A program made the translations under genes and the position numbers. A model generated the notes under the pieces. The model had not been told where the DNA came from and did no database searches. It saw nothing but the letters and a program-made list of their open reading frames with translations. DNA of 64,000 nt from Limnohabitans sp. Rim28 (GTDB lineage Bacteria; Pseudomonadota; Gammaproteobacteria; Burkholderiales; Burkholderiaceae_C). The stretch lies in NCBI RefSeq assembly GCF_000293865.2, contig NZ_ALKN02000011.1:50427-114426 (forward strand), written 5' to 3'. Positions 54,942-63,456 of the stretch are shown here, piece by piece. Positions within the stretch are counted from its first letter, which is position 1, and each line of letters opens with the position of its first letter.

Positions 54942-56157
54942 TCGCCCATTGAACGCCATTCAAGCCCGCCAAATCGGCAAGCGCTACGTTTTGGGGGCAT
55001 CGCCCTATCAGCGCCTGTGGCAACTTTTGAGTGGCCGCGAAAGCCAACAGGGCCACTTCAATGCGCTCGAAGGCATCGACCTTGACATCGCGCCCGGCGA
55101 AGCGATCGGCCTGATCGGACAAAACGGCGCCGGCAAGTCCACTTTGCTGCAACTGCTGTGCGGCACTCTCACCCCCAGCCATGGGCACCTTCAAGTCAAT
55201 GGGCAGGTGGCTGCTCTTCTCGAATTGGGTGCTGGCTTTAACCAAGACTTCACGGGTCGCGAAAACATCCTTTTTAGCGCTGCGCTTTACGGCATGTCGC
55301 CCCGCCACATTCAGCAGCACCTGCAAGAAATCATTGAATTCGCCGACATCGGTGAATTCATTGACCAACCTGTGCGCACCTACTCCAGTGGCATGTACGT
55401 GCGATTGGCTTTTTCAATTGCAACAACCGTCAAGCCCGACATCTTGGTCATCGATGAAGCCCTCGCCGTAGGCGACGGTGTCTTTGCCCGCAAATCTTTT
55501 GACCGCATCATGCAACTCAAGCAAGAAGGCGTGACCTTGCTGTTTTGCTCGCATTCACTGTTTCAGGTTGAGGCCTTGTGTCAGCGCTGCATTTGGTTGC
55601 ACCAGGGCAAAGTCATGGCGCAAGGCCCATCGGCGCAGGTCATCTCGCAATACAACGACTGGCTTGCCCAGCGCTCAGCCGGACAAGATCCCGCTCAAGC
55701 GGGTGCAGCCAGTCTGCAACCTGGTCTGGTGGGCACGGGTGTTGTGCGTCTGACGGGCCTCAAGGCCCGTTGTGACGACCTCAGTGGCACCGAGCTGCAT
55801 GCCCGCAGCGGCGAAAGCGAACTGGGGGTTGAATTTGAATTCATGTCTGACCCCCATATGCCCATGCCCAACCTGGCCCTCATGGTCTACGGTGCAGATG
55901 GTCGCGTGCTGTGCAGCACGGGCACGTGGATTGACGGCGTCACACTGACCCGCAACGAAACAGGCCTGGGCCGCGCGCACCTGAGGTTCCCCAAGCTGCC
56001 CCTGCTCAAAGGTCGTTACACCCTCTCTGCCTACCTCATGTGCGAACGAGCCGTTCACGTTTATGAAGGCGTTGAGCATTTTGCATCTGTGCAAGTGACG
56101 CAACCACACCTTGAACAAGGCGTTGTCTCCATTCCCCACCAATGGCAGCCTCTTTGA
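54931..56157 (+). CDS. wzt: Polysaccharide ABC exporter ATPase (Wzt) with C-terminal substrate domain
   Basis: A 408-residue ATPase. The N-terminal ABC domain (about 5-245) has Walker A GQNGAGKS, the Wzt-type QVAALLELGAGFNQDFTGRENI, signature YSSGMYVRLAF and Walker B ILVIDEALAVGD. A C-terminal beta-sandwich (about 265-405) matches the Wzt carbohydrate-binding domain that reads the non-reducing end of the glycan, so export is probably coupled to a defined chain terminus. Its TGA overlaps the next gene's ATG. Confidence 0.92.
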   Translation: MSFDRPLNAIQARQIGKRYVLGASPYQRLWQLLSGRESQQGHFNALEGIDLDIAPGEAIGLIGQNGAGKSTLLQLLCGTLTPSHGHLQVNGQVAALLELGAGFNQDFTGRENILFSAALYGMSPRHIQQHLQEIIEFADIGEFIDQPVRTYSSGMYVRLAFSIATTVKPDILVIDEALAVGDGVFARKSFDRIMQLKQEGVTLLFCSHSLFQVEALCQRCIWLHQGKVMAQGPSAQVISQYNDWLAQRSAGQDPAQAGAASLQPGLVGTGVVRLTGLKARCDDLSGTELHARSGESELGVEFEFMSDPHMPMPNLALMVYGADGRVLCSTGTWIDGVTLTRNETGLGRAHLRFPKLPLLKGRYTLSAYLMCERAVHVYEGVEHFASVQVTQPHLEQGVVSIPHQWQPL

Positions 56158-57068
56158 TGGACGACAAACAGCTCGCATTTGCGTTAGCCAGCCAGCGATT
56201 CTTCCGTGGCGCCCAATGGCTGTCGCACTTGCCCGGTGCCAACTTTCGACTGGCTCGGCGTTGGGGGCGTCTGGCATCTCCCTACAAGGCAGACCTGCCC
56301 GCACTGATGCAGTCCTACATGCAGGCCTACGGTGCCAGAGCCGAAGTGGCCAATGCCCTGAGCCAGCAATGGCTGGCCAGCCATGGACTCTTTGCCCGCA
56401 GTATTTTTGACTACCACCGCATGGATGCGGACTGGGTCCGTCAACACATGCAAACCGACCAGCCCGATATCCTGCAGAGTCTGCGCGAGCAAGGTGGCTT
56501 GGTCTTGACCTATCACTCCCACCACCACAACACACTCGGCATTGTGTTGGGCCAATCTGGTGTACCCACTTGGGGGGTTGCAGCCACCGAAAAAGCCTCC
56601 CCCATGGCGCCCTACACCGGGCGATTCATGCGCATCATCAACGGGCAAAGTGAAGCCAAGTTTGCAGGAGGTCGTTACCTTTTCACCGACGAACCCCGTG
56701 CTCTTTTGCGTGGGCTCAAGCAAGCTTTTGAGAGCAAGCATGCTGTTATCAGTCTTTGCGACAACCCCACCCCCACAAGCGACCATCCGCCCGTTCGCTT
56801 CATGGGACGCTGCTTCCATGTCGGTGCGGGTGTGGTCGAGCAAGCCCTGGCCCACAGCACCCCCATCACGTTGGCCTTGCTGTGCCCGGACCTGCTGGGT
56901 TCATACCGCCTGCACCTTAAAAAAATGCACATGCCACTCAATGCGCACCAGGTGCTGCAGGCCTACTTTGACTTTCTCGCCACAGTGGTGCAACAAACCC
57001 CTTGGGCTTGGCAAGGCTGGCATTGGTACAGCGGTCTGGCGGTTTGCGAGCACCCATCCACACCATGA
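56157..57068 (+). CDS. LpxL/HtrB-like lysophospholipid acyltransferase family protein
   Basis: A 303-residue LPLAT-superfamily protein. The catalytic-type segment is GGLVLTYHSHHHNTLGIVLGQSG (H121-H124 region) and the later CDNPTPTSDHPPVRFMGRCFHVGAGVVEQALAHSTPITLALLC matches the LpxL family. The usual H-x4-D/E motif lacks its acidic residue here (HHHNTLG), which is unusual. Overlap with wzt and with the following glycosyltransferase suggests it works on the exported glycan or its lipid carrier rather than on lipid A. Activity is unproven. Confidence 0.7.
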   Translation: MDDKQLAFALASQRFFRGAQWLSHLPGANFRLARRWGRLASPYKADLPALMQSYMQAYGARAEVANALSQQWLASHGLFARSIFDYHRMDADWVRQHMQTDQPDILQSLREQGGLVLTYHSHHHNTLGIVLGQSGVPTWGVAATEKASPMAPYTGRFMRIINGQSEAKFAGGRYLFTDEPRALLRGLKQAFESKHAVISLCDNPTPTSDHPPVRFMGRCFHVGAGVVEQALAHSTPITLALLCPDLLGSYRLHLKKMHMPLNAHQVLQAYFDFLATVVQQTPWAWQGWHWYSGLAVCEHPSTP

Positions 57069-57973
57069 CGGCACAGATCACCACCGTCTGTGCCGTGATC
57101 GTGTGCTTTCATCCAGATCCCCAAGCACTCCAGCAACTGGTAGACAACCTGCAGCCTGATGTGCAAACCATCTGGCTCGTCAACAACGGCCCACAGCCAT
57201 TGGCAGGTCCTTGGCCGGCCTCGGTCAAGCAAGTCCAGTGTTCTGGCAACTTGGGCGTGGCGGGCGCCATCAATTTCGGGTTTGATCAAGCATTCGCACA
57301 AGGTGCTGATGCAGTGATTGGGTTCGATCAAGACAGCCTTCCTCCGCCTGGCTTGGTCGAGCAGTTGCGCTGTGCTTGGAACGCCATTCAACAAAAACAG
57401 CCCCAAAACCGGCTTGCAGCCATTGGGCCCGCACCACAGGACAAAGACACGGGCCACATGCTGCATACCTTTGCCCCATACAACTGGCGTCGTCGGCGCT
57501 TGACACCCACAATGGGCAAAAGCTTAGTGGTGGACCACCTCATCACCTCGGGTTGCTTGATCTCTCGGGCCGCATGGCAAGACATAGGCCCTAACAACGA
57601 AGGCCTGTTCATTGATTGGATCGATGTGGAGTGGTGCGGACGGGCCCGTCACATGGGCTACCACCTGCTGATGGACGGTAGCGTGATCTTGCCGCATCGA
57701 ATCGGACAAAAATCGGGCGGCATTTTGGGACGCAAGTTCCATGTGCACAGCCCATTTCGTCACTACTTTGTCTTGCGCAACGCCATGCAACTCTTTAGAG
57801 ACTCAAGATTCCCTTTGGGCTGGCGCACGCACCATATTTTGTACGCCATTCGGGTCATTGTTGCCAATTTGATTTGGGCCCCCGAACGCTCATCCAGACT
57901 GGCGCATGTGGTCCGGGGCTTGCGAGACGGCTGGGCTGGCCGTACCGGCCCTCAGGGTCAAGTACCCGACTGA
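57065..57973 (+). CDS. GT2 family glycosyltransferase (rhamnosyltransferase-like)
   Basis: A 302-residue GT-A enzyme: VCAVIVCFHPDPQALQQLVDNL, WLVNNGPQPL, GNLGVAGAINFGFDQAFAQGADAVIGFDQDSLPPPG (the FDQDS metal motif of rhamnosyltransferases), and FIDWIDVEWCGRARHMGYHLLMDG. A C-terminal helical part with RHYFVLRNAMQLFR follows. It overlaps the preceding acyltransferase by four bases and ends the exporter operon, converging on a Crp-like gene. Confidence 0.88.
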   Translation: MTAQITTVCAVIVCFHPDPQALQQLVDNLQPDVQTIWLVNNGPQPLAGPWPASVKQVQCSGNLGVAGAINFGFDQAFAQGADAVIGFDQDSLPPPGLVEQLRCAWNAIQQKQPQNRLAAIGPAPQDKDTGHMLHTFAPYNWRRRRLTPTMGKSLVVDHLITSGCLISRAAWQDIGPNNEGLFIDWIDVEWCGRARHMGYHLLMDGSVILPHRIGQKSGGILGRKFHVHSPFRHYFVLRNAMQLFRDSRFPLGWRTHHILYAIRVIVANLIWAPERSSRLAHVVRGLRDGWAGRTGPQGQVPD

Positions 57974-57982
57974 GTGCAAGCC

Positions 57983-58687
57983 TTAATCGGCGCTGTTGGC
58001 CAATCGGGCAATGTGGTTCAAATCCACTTGCATCAAATCAACCTGGCGATCCAAGGCGCCGTTCGACTGCAGCACCTGAAACACCCGAGTTACCGTCTCG
58101 CGGCTCAAGTTCACCATCATGGCCAATTCTTGGTGAGTCGGTGGATTCATCAAAGTCTGTTTGCTCTCCAAATCCACGGCCTCTTTTTGCCCTTGGGCAT
58201 AGCGAAACAGCAAAAGCAACTGCGCACACACCCGTTGCAAGGGGTTGTTGATGGACAAGATTTGCCGTTGTTCGCTTTGTTGGCGAATTCGCCGCGTCAG
58301 GCCCAAGGTGATCGCCTCTGTCATCAGGGGTTGCGACAAAATCATGGGCCTGATTGCGCTGTTGGGCACCAACACCACCTGTGACTTCTTGTTGGCCAAC
58401 ATGATCTCTGGCTGGGGCAGGCTATCCAGCATGGCGATTTCGCCAAAATACTCCCCTTCGGCCACGGCATACAAGCCCACCTCTTTGCCATCCAGGGTAA
58501 AGCCTGTCGCCTGAAGTTGACCTTCTAATAAAAAATACAAATAACCAGAATCCGCATTTTTGTCCAACACCACTTCGCGCTTGGCAAAGGTTTTGAGCAC
58601 CGACAACGCTGCTACCTCGGGCAATGCCGGGGCAGGCAAGTGCCTGAGCAGTGAAAACTGCAGCAACAAAGATGGGTGAATGGCCAT
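57983..58687 (-). CDS. Crp/Fnr family transcriptional regulator with an atypical ligand pocket
   Basis: A 234-residue regulator: cyclic-nucleotide-binding fold (about 15-130, GEYFGEIAMLDSLPQPE), dimer helix (about 130-160) and HTH (about 175-215). The recognition helix reads LSRETVTR (R196, E197, R201), matching the E. coli CRP residues that read TGTGA. The Arg-Ser pair that holds the cAMP phosphate in CRP is replaced (LPQPEIML around 90-97), and no FNR-type Cys cluster exists. The ATG giving MAIHPSLLLQ was chosen to match family length. It is divergent from the FecR-cyclase operon, whose promoter carries a CRP-type box. Confidence 0.88.
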   Translation of the reverse strand: MAIHPSLLLQFSLLRHLPAPALPEVAALSVLKTFAKREVVLDKNADSGYLYFLLEGQLQATGFTLDGKEVGLYAVAEGEYFGEIAMLDSLPQPEIMLANKKSQVVLVPNSAIRPMILSQPLMTEAITLGLTRRIRQQSEQRQILSINNPLQRVCAQLLLLFRYAQGQKEAVDLESKQTLMNPPTHQELAMMVNLSRETVTRVFQVLQSNGALDRQVDLMQVDLNHIARLANSAD

Positions 58688-58780
58688 GAGCCTACTATTA
58701 TGAAACAGCGCCAGTTCACGAAAATGAGCCCTAAATGATGACATTTTGACTTTTCTCTTTGTTTTAAATATTTTCAAACC

Positions 58781-58824
58781 TGTGACTGTGCGCACACGCT
58801 GCAAGGCACCGCATTTCATAAAAT
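58781..58824 (+). promoter_or_regulatory. CRP-type box and promoter for the FecR-cyclase operon
   Basis: TGTGACTGTGCGCACA (58781-58796) matches TGTGA-N6-TCACA at nine of ten positions. A TAAAAT -10 element lies at 58819-58824, putting the box centre about 41.5 bases before the expected start of transcription, the classic class II activation distance. The box also lies upstream of the divergent Crp-like gene and could serve autoregulation. Confidence 0.65.
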
Positions 58825-58848
58825 ATCTTTTCACGCCTTGATCCCACC

Positions 58849-60099
58849 ATGAACACCCCGCTCAGCATGATTTTCAAAACCTGGTTAACCAGCCTCTTGG
58901 CGGTTTGCCTCATGCTGCCTGTGTGGGCCCACAGCCGTGTGGGGGAAATCACCTTGGTGGTGGGTCAGTTTGAAGTCCAGCGACCTGCAGGCCCAGCCCA
59001 TAACCTTGTCAAAGGCGACGCCATCCTCGAGGGCGACGTCATCAAGACCACCGTCAACGGTCACGTTCACATCCGTTTTATCGACGGCGGCCTTATCAGC
59101 GTTCGGCCCAACTCGGTCTTCACCATCCATGAATTCCGCTTCAACCCCACTCAGCCCAGCACCTCGGTTGTGCGTCTGAGCCTTGACCGAGGCGAGGTTC
59201 GTTCTATTTCCGGTCAAGCTACGCAGGAAGCCAAAGACCGTTTCAGGCTCAATACCCCCCTGGTCGCCATTGGCGTTAAAGGCACCGACTTCACCACCCA
59301 AGCCACGCAAAGCGCCACACGAGTCACCGTCAACCAGGGCGCCATCGTCATGGCCCCGTTTGACCAAACTTGCCGCGCCGAAGCATTGGGTGTCTGTACA
59401 GGCGCCCGGGCCAAAGACCTGACCGCTGACATGGTCGGCATGGCACTGGTCTATCGCAGCGGTGCGGCAGACCCCAGCCTGCAGCTCATTTCGGGACAAA
59501 AAGAGCCCGGCAAAATCAGCCAGCTTGACCGCCAAATGCGCGACAACACCGAGCGCGCCGTAACACCACGCAACGTGCCCGACACGCTGCTCCCCGAAAC
59601 CCGACTGGTTTGGGGCCGCTGGGCGCAAGTCCCGGCACCAGGCGATGCGCTCACTCTGTCTTTCCGTCAAGCCTTGCAAGGCAATGAAGTCACCGTGGGC
59701 GACGGTTATTACTTCCTGTTTCGCGAACCCAACGTCCTTAACCAATTGCCCAGTCTGGACAGTCAAGTCGGCTTCAAACTCCAAGCGGCTTCTGCCCAGT
59801 ACCGCAACCCAGCCAACGAAATCGTGGCCGCGCAGGTCAACGGTGGCACCTTCAGCGTTGACTTTGCCCAGCGCAGCTTCTCGACCCAATTGCAAGTCCA
59901 GGCCAACGGCATTGCCACCCAAAACCTCCATTACAGCGGCAAAGTCGATGTGCAAACGGGCATCTTCATCAGCCCCGCAGCGCTTGGGCAAGGCAATTTG
60001 GCCGGTGCGATGAGCCTCAATGGGCGACAAGCCGGTTACTTCTTCAGCAACCCCGTAGGCCTTGGCAGCGTTTCTGGCGCGACCTTGTGGGGGCGATGA
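58849..60099 (+). CDS. FecR domain exported protein
   Basis: A 416-residue periplasmic protein with an N-terminal signal (about 1-28). A FecR domain follows (about 35-190) with LVKGDAILEGDVIKTTVNGHVHIRFIDGGLISVRPNSVFTI and LDRGEVRSISGQ...FRLNTPLVAIGVKGTDF. The remaining 200 residues are beta-rich with no motif known to me. FecR domains usually sit in the periplasm and relay or scaffold signals. The stop overlaps the cyclase start (ATGA), so the two are made together, suggesting that this protein senses or tethers for the CHASE2 sensor domain. Confidence 0.9.
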   Translation: MNTPLSMIFKTWLTSLLAVCLMLPVWAHSRVGEITLVVGQFEVQRPAGPAHNLVKGDAILEGDVIKTTVNGHVHIRFIDGGLISVRPNSVFTIHEFRFNPTQPSTSVVRLSLDRGEVRSISGQATQEAKDRFRLNTPLVAIGVKGTDFTTQATQSATRVTVNQGAIVMAPFDQTCRAEALGVCTGARAKDLTADMVGMALVYRSGAADPSLQLISGQKEPGKISQLDRQMRDNTERAVTPRNVPDTLLPETRLVWGRWAQVPAPGDALTLSFRQALQGNEVTVGDGYYFLFREPNVLNQLPSLDSQVGFKLQAASAQYRNPANEIVAAQVNGGTFSVDFAQRSFSTQLQVQANGIATQNLHYSGKVDVQTGIFISPAALGQGNLAGAMSLNGRQAGYFFSNPVGLGSVSGATLWGR

Positions 60100-62090
60100 G
60101 CATGGCCCACAGTTCATCTGCGCCCTGGCTCTCCCGCATCTTGCTCAGCGCCATGCGTATGCGTGCCTTGGCGCTTGCGTTGGCATTGTTGGTGGTTTTG
60201 GTGCTCCAAACCACCATGGCACCTTGGCTCAGCAGCTGGAACGACCGACTCAGCAGCCGTACCTGGTCTTTGGCTGACAGCCAAACCCAAGAGCGCCGTG
60301 TGGTCGTCATCGACATCGACGAAAAAAGCGTTCAAGCCCTCGGTCCTTGGCCCTGGCCCCGTGACCGCGTGGCCCAGTTGCTGCAAGCCATTGACCAGCA
60401 AGGCGTCAGCCTCAAAGTCGTTGACATCCTTTTTGACGGCGCTCAGGCCCAAGACCCAGCGCTGAAGCAAGCGCTGCAAAACGGTGCTCCCAGCGTCATC
60501 GCGCAGCTGTTTGCCCTCAACCCCCAACACACCGTGCAAACCGGCACCTTATCTGGCGCATTGGGTGCCATGGGTGCTGCTGGGGCAGGTGCTTGCCCAC
60601 CCGGCACCCCCAACGCATTTGGTTACATGGCTCCTGCTGCCAGCGTGCTGCAAGCAGGGCAGGGCGTGGGCCACATCACCCCCGTCATAGACCCTGACGG
60701 CACCATCCGCCGCGTACCCGCACTCATTTGCCACCAAGGCCAAACCTACCCAGCACTGGTGGTCTCAGCTTTGGCTGCTGCCACAGGCGCACAGCCACAA
60801 TGGCGACCCGAAAGCCAGCTCAGCGGTCCGCAGCAAACCTTGCAAGTGGGCAGCTTCAAGCTCCCCATCGACCCACAAGGCCAACTCTTGGTGTCCTACC
60901 AAACGCCCCGTGCAGGCTTTATCTCTTTGTCGGCCTCTGACGTTCTGGCCGGCCGCGTGCCCGCCCAGCTGCTGCAAGGTGCTTGGGCCCTCATTGGCTC
61001 TACCGCCATGGGCGCGGGCGACGCTGTGCCCACACCGCAAGGCGGCGCTGTAGGCGGCATCGAAGTCCACGCCCAGTTGCTGGCAGCAGCCCTGGATGAA
61101 CGCACCCCTTATGCACCCCAGTGGGCTACTTTCTGGCCATGGGTCAGCGGTGCCATCAGTGCTTTGCTGTTGTTGTTGGCCTTGCGTGTGCCCCGACTGG
61201 GTGCTGCGGTAGCTGTGCCAGCCATGGCTTTAATCAGTGCCGCACTGGTGTGGGGCGCGCACAGCTATTTGCTCTTGGCCCAGCACCAACTGCTGGCTTG
61301 GGGCACACCGCTCATGTTCATTGCGGTTTTTGCGGTCAATTTGCTGGTGGCCGAAATGCTGCGCGTGCGCTTTGAACGCGAACGCCTCTACCAAAACCTG
61401 GCCAGTTACCTGCCTGAAGGTGCTGCCCGCAAAGTCGCCTTTGCAGGGCCTACAGCCCAAGTCATGGCCCAGCGCCAACAAGCCACGGTCATGTTTGTTG
61501 ACCTGCGCAATTTTTCGGCCTATTGCGAAGGCCGCACGCCAGAAGAATCTGCCACCGTGCTGCACATTTTTTACACCACCGTTGACCGCATCGTCAGCCA
61601 ACACGGTGGTGTGGTCGAGCAAATGGTGGGTGACGGCCTCATGGCCGTTTGGAATGGCTCCAGCCCCTGCCCAGACCACGCCCAAAAAGCAGTGGGTGCC
61701 GCCGAAGAAATTTGGCGCGAAGGCGTGGCGCAATTACCCAAAGTCGCCAGCCGCAAAACACCGCCCCTTGACTTGGGCATTGGCATCGAAAGTGGCGACA
61801 TCATGATCGGCTCTTTTGGCCCAGCACAGCGCCGTGTTCACGCTGTTTTGGGCGAAACCGTCACCATCGCATCGCGCCTCGAAAACCTCACCGCCGAATT
61901 GGCCTACCCCATCCTTCTGGGCCCCGAAGTGGTGCGCTTGGCCCAACCCGCCAAAGCGCAAGCCTTGGGTGACTTTTTGTTGGCCGGACTAACCCAGCCA
62001 CGCAAAATCCACAGCCTGCCAGTCCAGTACGGTCCGGCCCATCTGCACCTTGTGTACAGTGCCGAACAAGACCAAGCCCTTGTCGGTTAA
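60096..62090 (+). CDS. CHASE2-domain class III nucleotide cyclase
   Basis: A 664-residue inner-membrane sensor enzyme. A first helix (about 24-40) leads to a periplasmic CHASE2 domain (about 45-340, VVVIDIDEKSVQALGPWPWPRD), then three helices (about 348-418) and a cytoplasmic class III cyclase domain (about 455-640). Both metal Asp residues are present (D469 in FVDLRNFS, D513 in VGDGLMAVW), as is the transition-state Arg (R594). The usual adenine-selecting Lys is Gln509, its partner Asp is Val581, and the transition-state Asn in GDxVN is Thr590 (GETVT). Substrate may therefore differ from ATP, or activity may be low. Confidence 0.9.
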   Translation: MSMAHSSSAPWLSRILLSAMRMRALALALALLVVLVLQTTMAPWLSSWNDRLSSRTWSLADSQTQERRVVVIDIDEKSVQALGPWPWPRDRVAQLLQAIDQQGVSLKVVDILFDGAQAQDPALKQALQNGAPSVIAQLFALNPQHTVQTGTLSGALGAMGAAGAGACPPGTPNAFGYMAPAASVLQAGQGVGHITPVIDPDGTIRRVPALICHQGQTYPALVVSALAAATGAQPQWRPESQLSGPQQTLQVGSFKLPIDPQGQLLVSYQTPRAGFISLSASDVLAGRVPAQLLQGAWALIGSTAMGAGDAVPTPQGGAVGGIEVHAQLLAAALDERTPYAPQWATFWPWVSGAISALLLLLALRVPRLGAAVAVPAMALISAALVWGAHSYLLLAQHQLLAWGTPLMFIAVFAVNLLVAEMLRVRFERERLYQNLASYLPEGAARKVAFAGPTAQVMAQRQQATVMFVDLRNFSAYCEGRTPEESATVLHIFYTTVDRIVSQHGGVVEQMVGDGLMAVWNGSSPCPDHAQKAVGAAEEIWREGVAQLPKVASRKTPPLDLGIGIESGDIMIGSFGPAQRRVHAVLGETVTIASRLENLTAELAYPILLGPEVVRLAQPAKAQALGDFLLAGLTQPRKIHSLPVQYGPAHLHLVYSAEQDQALVG

Positions 62091-63456
62091 ACAAAGCCAC
62101 ACGGCTGCCTCTCCACGCCAAGCCTTAATGGGCATTGTTGGCCTGTTGGCATGTGCGTTGGCGCATGGCCAAACGCCCGCCTTGGTCACTGAGCCTCAGG
62201 CAGCTTCATGCCCAGCTGGCTTTGCCCCATTGCCCCCAACCGACGCCGAAGCCCAAAGAGCAGCCCTGCGGCGGGCCCAAACCCACAGCCTCTTATGTGA
62301 AAACCGGGCCGACTACCACGCACACCTGGGCGCCTTATTGTTGGCGCTGAACCAAGCAGCACAAGCGGCCAATTCACTTGAAAAATCGCTCTTGCTCAAC
62401 CCCGAGCAACCGGGTACACAGCTGGATTTCGCCCATGCATTGGCCCTGTTGGGCGAAACCGCCAGCGCCCAACAAATCGTCAACCAAGTCAGTGCCCGGC
62501 CCGACATTCACCCCAGTCTGCGCCAATGGCTGCTCGACACCTCTGGTGATCGGCCCGCAGCCCTGTCTAAATGGTCATGGGCCCAACTGTTGCAAACCAC
62601 AGCAGGGCACGAAACCAACCTGTCCAGCGCCACCCACGCCAATGCCATCACACTGTTTTTATCCAATGGCCCAGTGTTGGTTCCCTTGGACGATGGCTCA
62701 AAGCCCCAAAGCGGCGCTGGGCTGAAAAACCTCTTGGCCGTTCAAGGCCAAAGCCCAGCCGGCGGCCCTGACCTTCGCTTGACCATGGCCCTGCAAACCC
62801 GTCAAGCCGCAGGGGTGCCTGAAAACCACATGGCCGCTGTTTCAGCCACCTATGTCGAACCCTTCAAAGCAGGCCAGCTGCATGTGCGCTGGGACGGACA
62901 CCACTTTCACCGCAACAACAGCTTTACCTACCAAGACCAAGGCCTGACGCTGCAATACCACTTTGCGCCATGGACCATGCCTTGCAAATGGCGCACCAGC
63001 TTGGGCAGTGCCGATCAAACTTATACAAGCAGCAGCAACCTCAATGGCCGCTTTACCCAAGTTAGATTAGAGGGCAGTTGCAAGCACACCGACCAGACTG
63101 AAACCCACTGGGGTATTGGCACGGGGCATGACCGAGCACAAGCCACACAAAGACCGGGCGGCGACAAAAAACGCCAAGACTGGACCATCCGACACGAAAG
63201 ACTGGTGGGTAAAGTTTCAACCCAAGCGTGGTTGAGGCAGACCATACTGCAAGACAGTGAACGATTCAGTCCTCTTTTGGGTGATTTGGTCAATCGCAGT
63301 ACCCGAATCGATTGGGGCACGGGTGCTTGGTGGCCCGTGGCGCCACAGTGGAGTGCAGGCCTAGATGTTGAATCAACTTCACAAAAATCTTCTAACGCAT
63401 TGTTAAATATCAAGAATCTATCAATCTATGCGGGGCTGCGATGGACAAGCAAATAG
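62080..63456 (+). CDS. Exported TPR and beta-barrel-like outer-membrane protein
   Basis: A protein of about 458 residues if it starts at the TTG overlapping the cyclase stop, or 442 from the ATG at 62128. The earlier start supplies the basic residues that a signal peptide needs before MGIVGLLACALAHGQ. A TPR-like helical pair follows (about 95-150, DYHAHLGALLLALNQAAQAANSLEKSLLLNPEQPG). The C-terminal 270 residues alternate polar and aromatic residues and end in YAGLRWTSK, as in outer-membrane barrels of the Slam/DUF560 type. Third gene of the FecR-cyclase unit; it may link outer-membrane state to the cyclase. Confidence 0.75.
   Translation: MSVKQSHTAASPRQALMGIVGLLACALAHGQTPALVTEPQAASCPAGFAPLPPTDAEAQRAALRRAQTHSLLCENRADYHAHLGALLLALNQAAQAANSLEKSLLLNPEQPGTQLDFAHALALLGETASAQQIVNQVSARPDIHPSLRQWLLDTSGDRPAALSKWSWAQLLQTTAGHETNLSSATHANAITLFLSNGPVLVPLDDGSKPQSGAGLKNLLAVQGQSPAGGPDLRLTMALQTRQAAGVPENHMAAVSATYVEPFKAGQLHVRWDGHHFHRNNSFTYQDQGLTLQYHFAPWTMPCKWRTSLGSADQTYTSSSNLNGRFTQVRLEGSCKHTDQTETHWGIGTGHDRAQATQRPGGDKKRQDWTIRHERLVGKVSTQAWLRQTILQDSERFSPLLGDLVNRSTRIDWGTGAWWPVAPQWSAGLDVESTSQKSSNALLNIKNLSIYAGLRWTSK

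Noticed and set aside
58885..60117. Reverse open frame opposite the FecR gene
   Set aside because: No motifs; the FecR gene has a signal peptide, FecR domain and an overlap with the cyclase gene.
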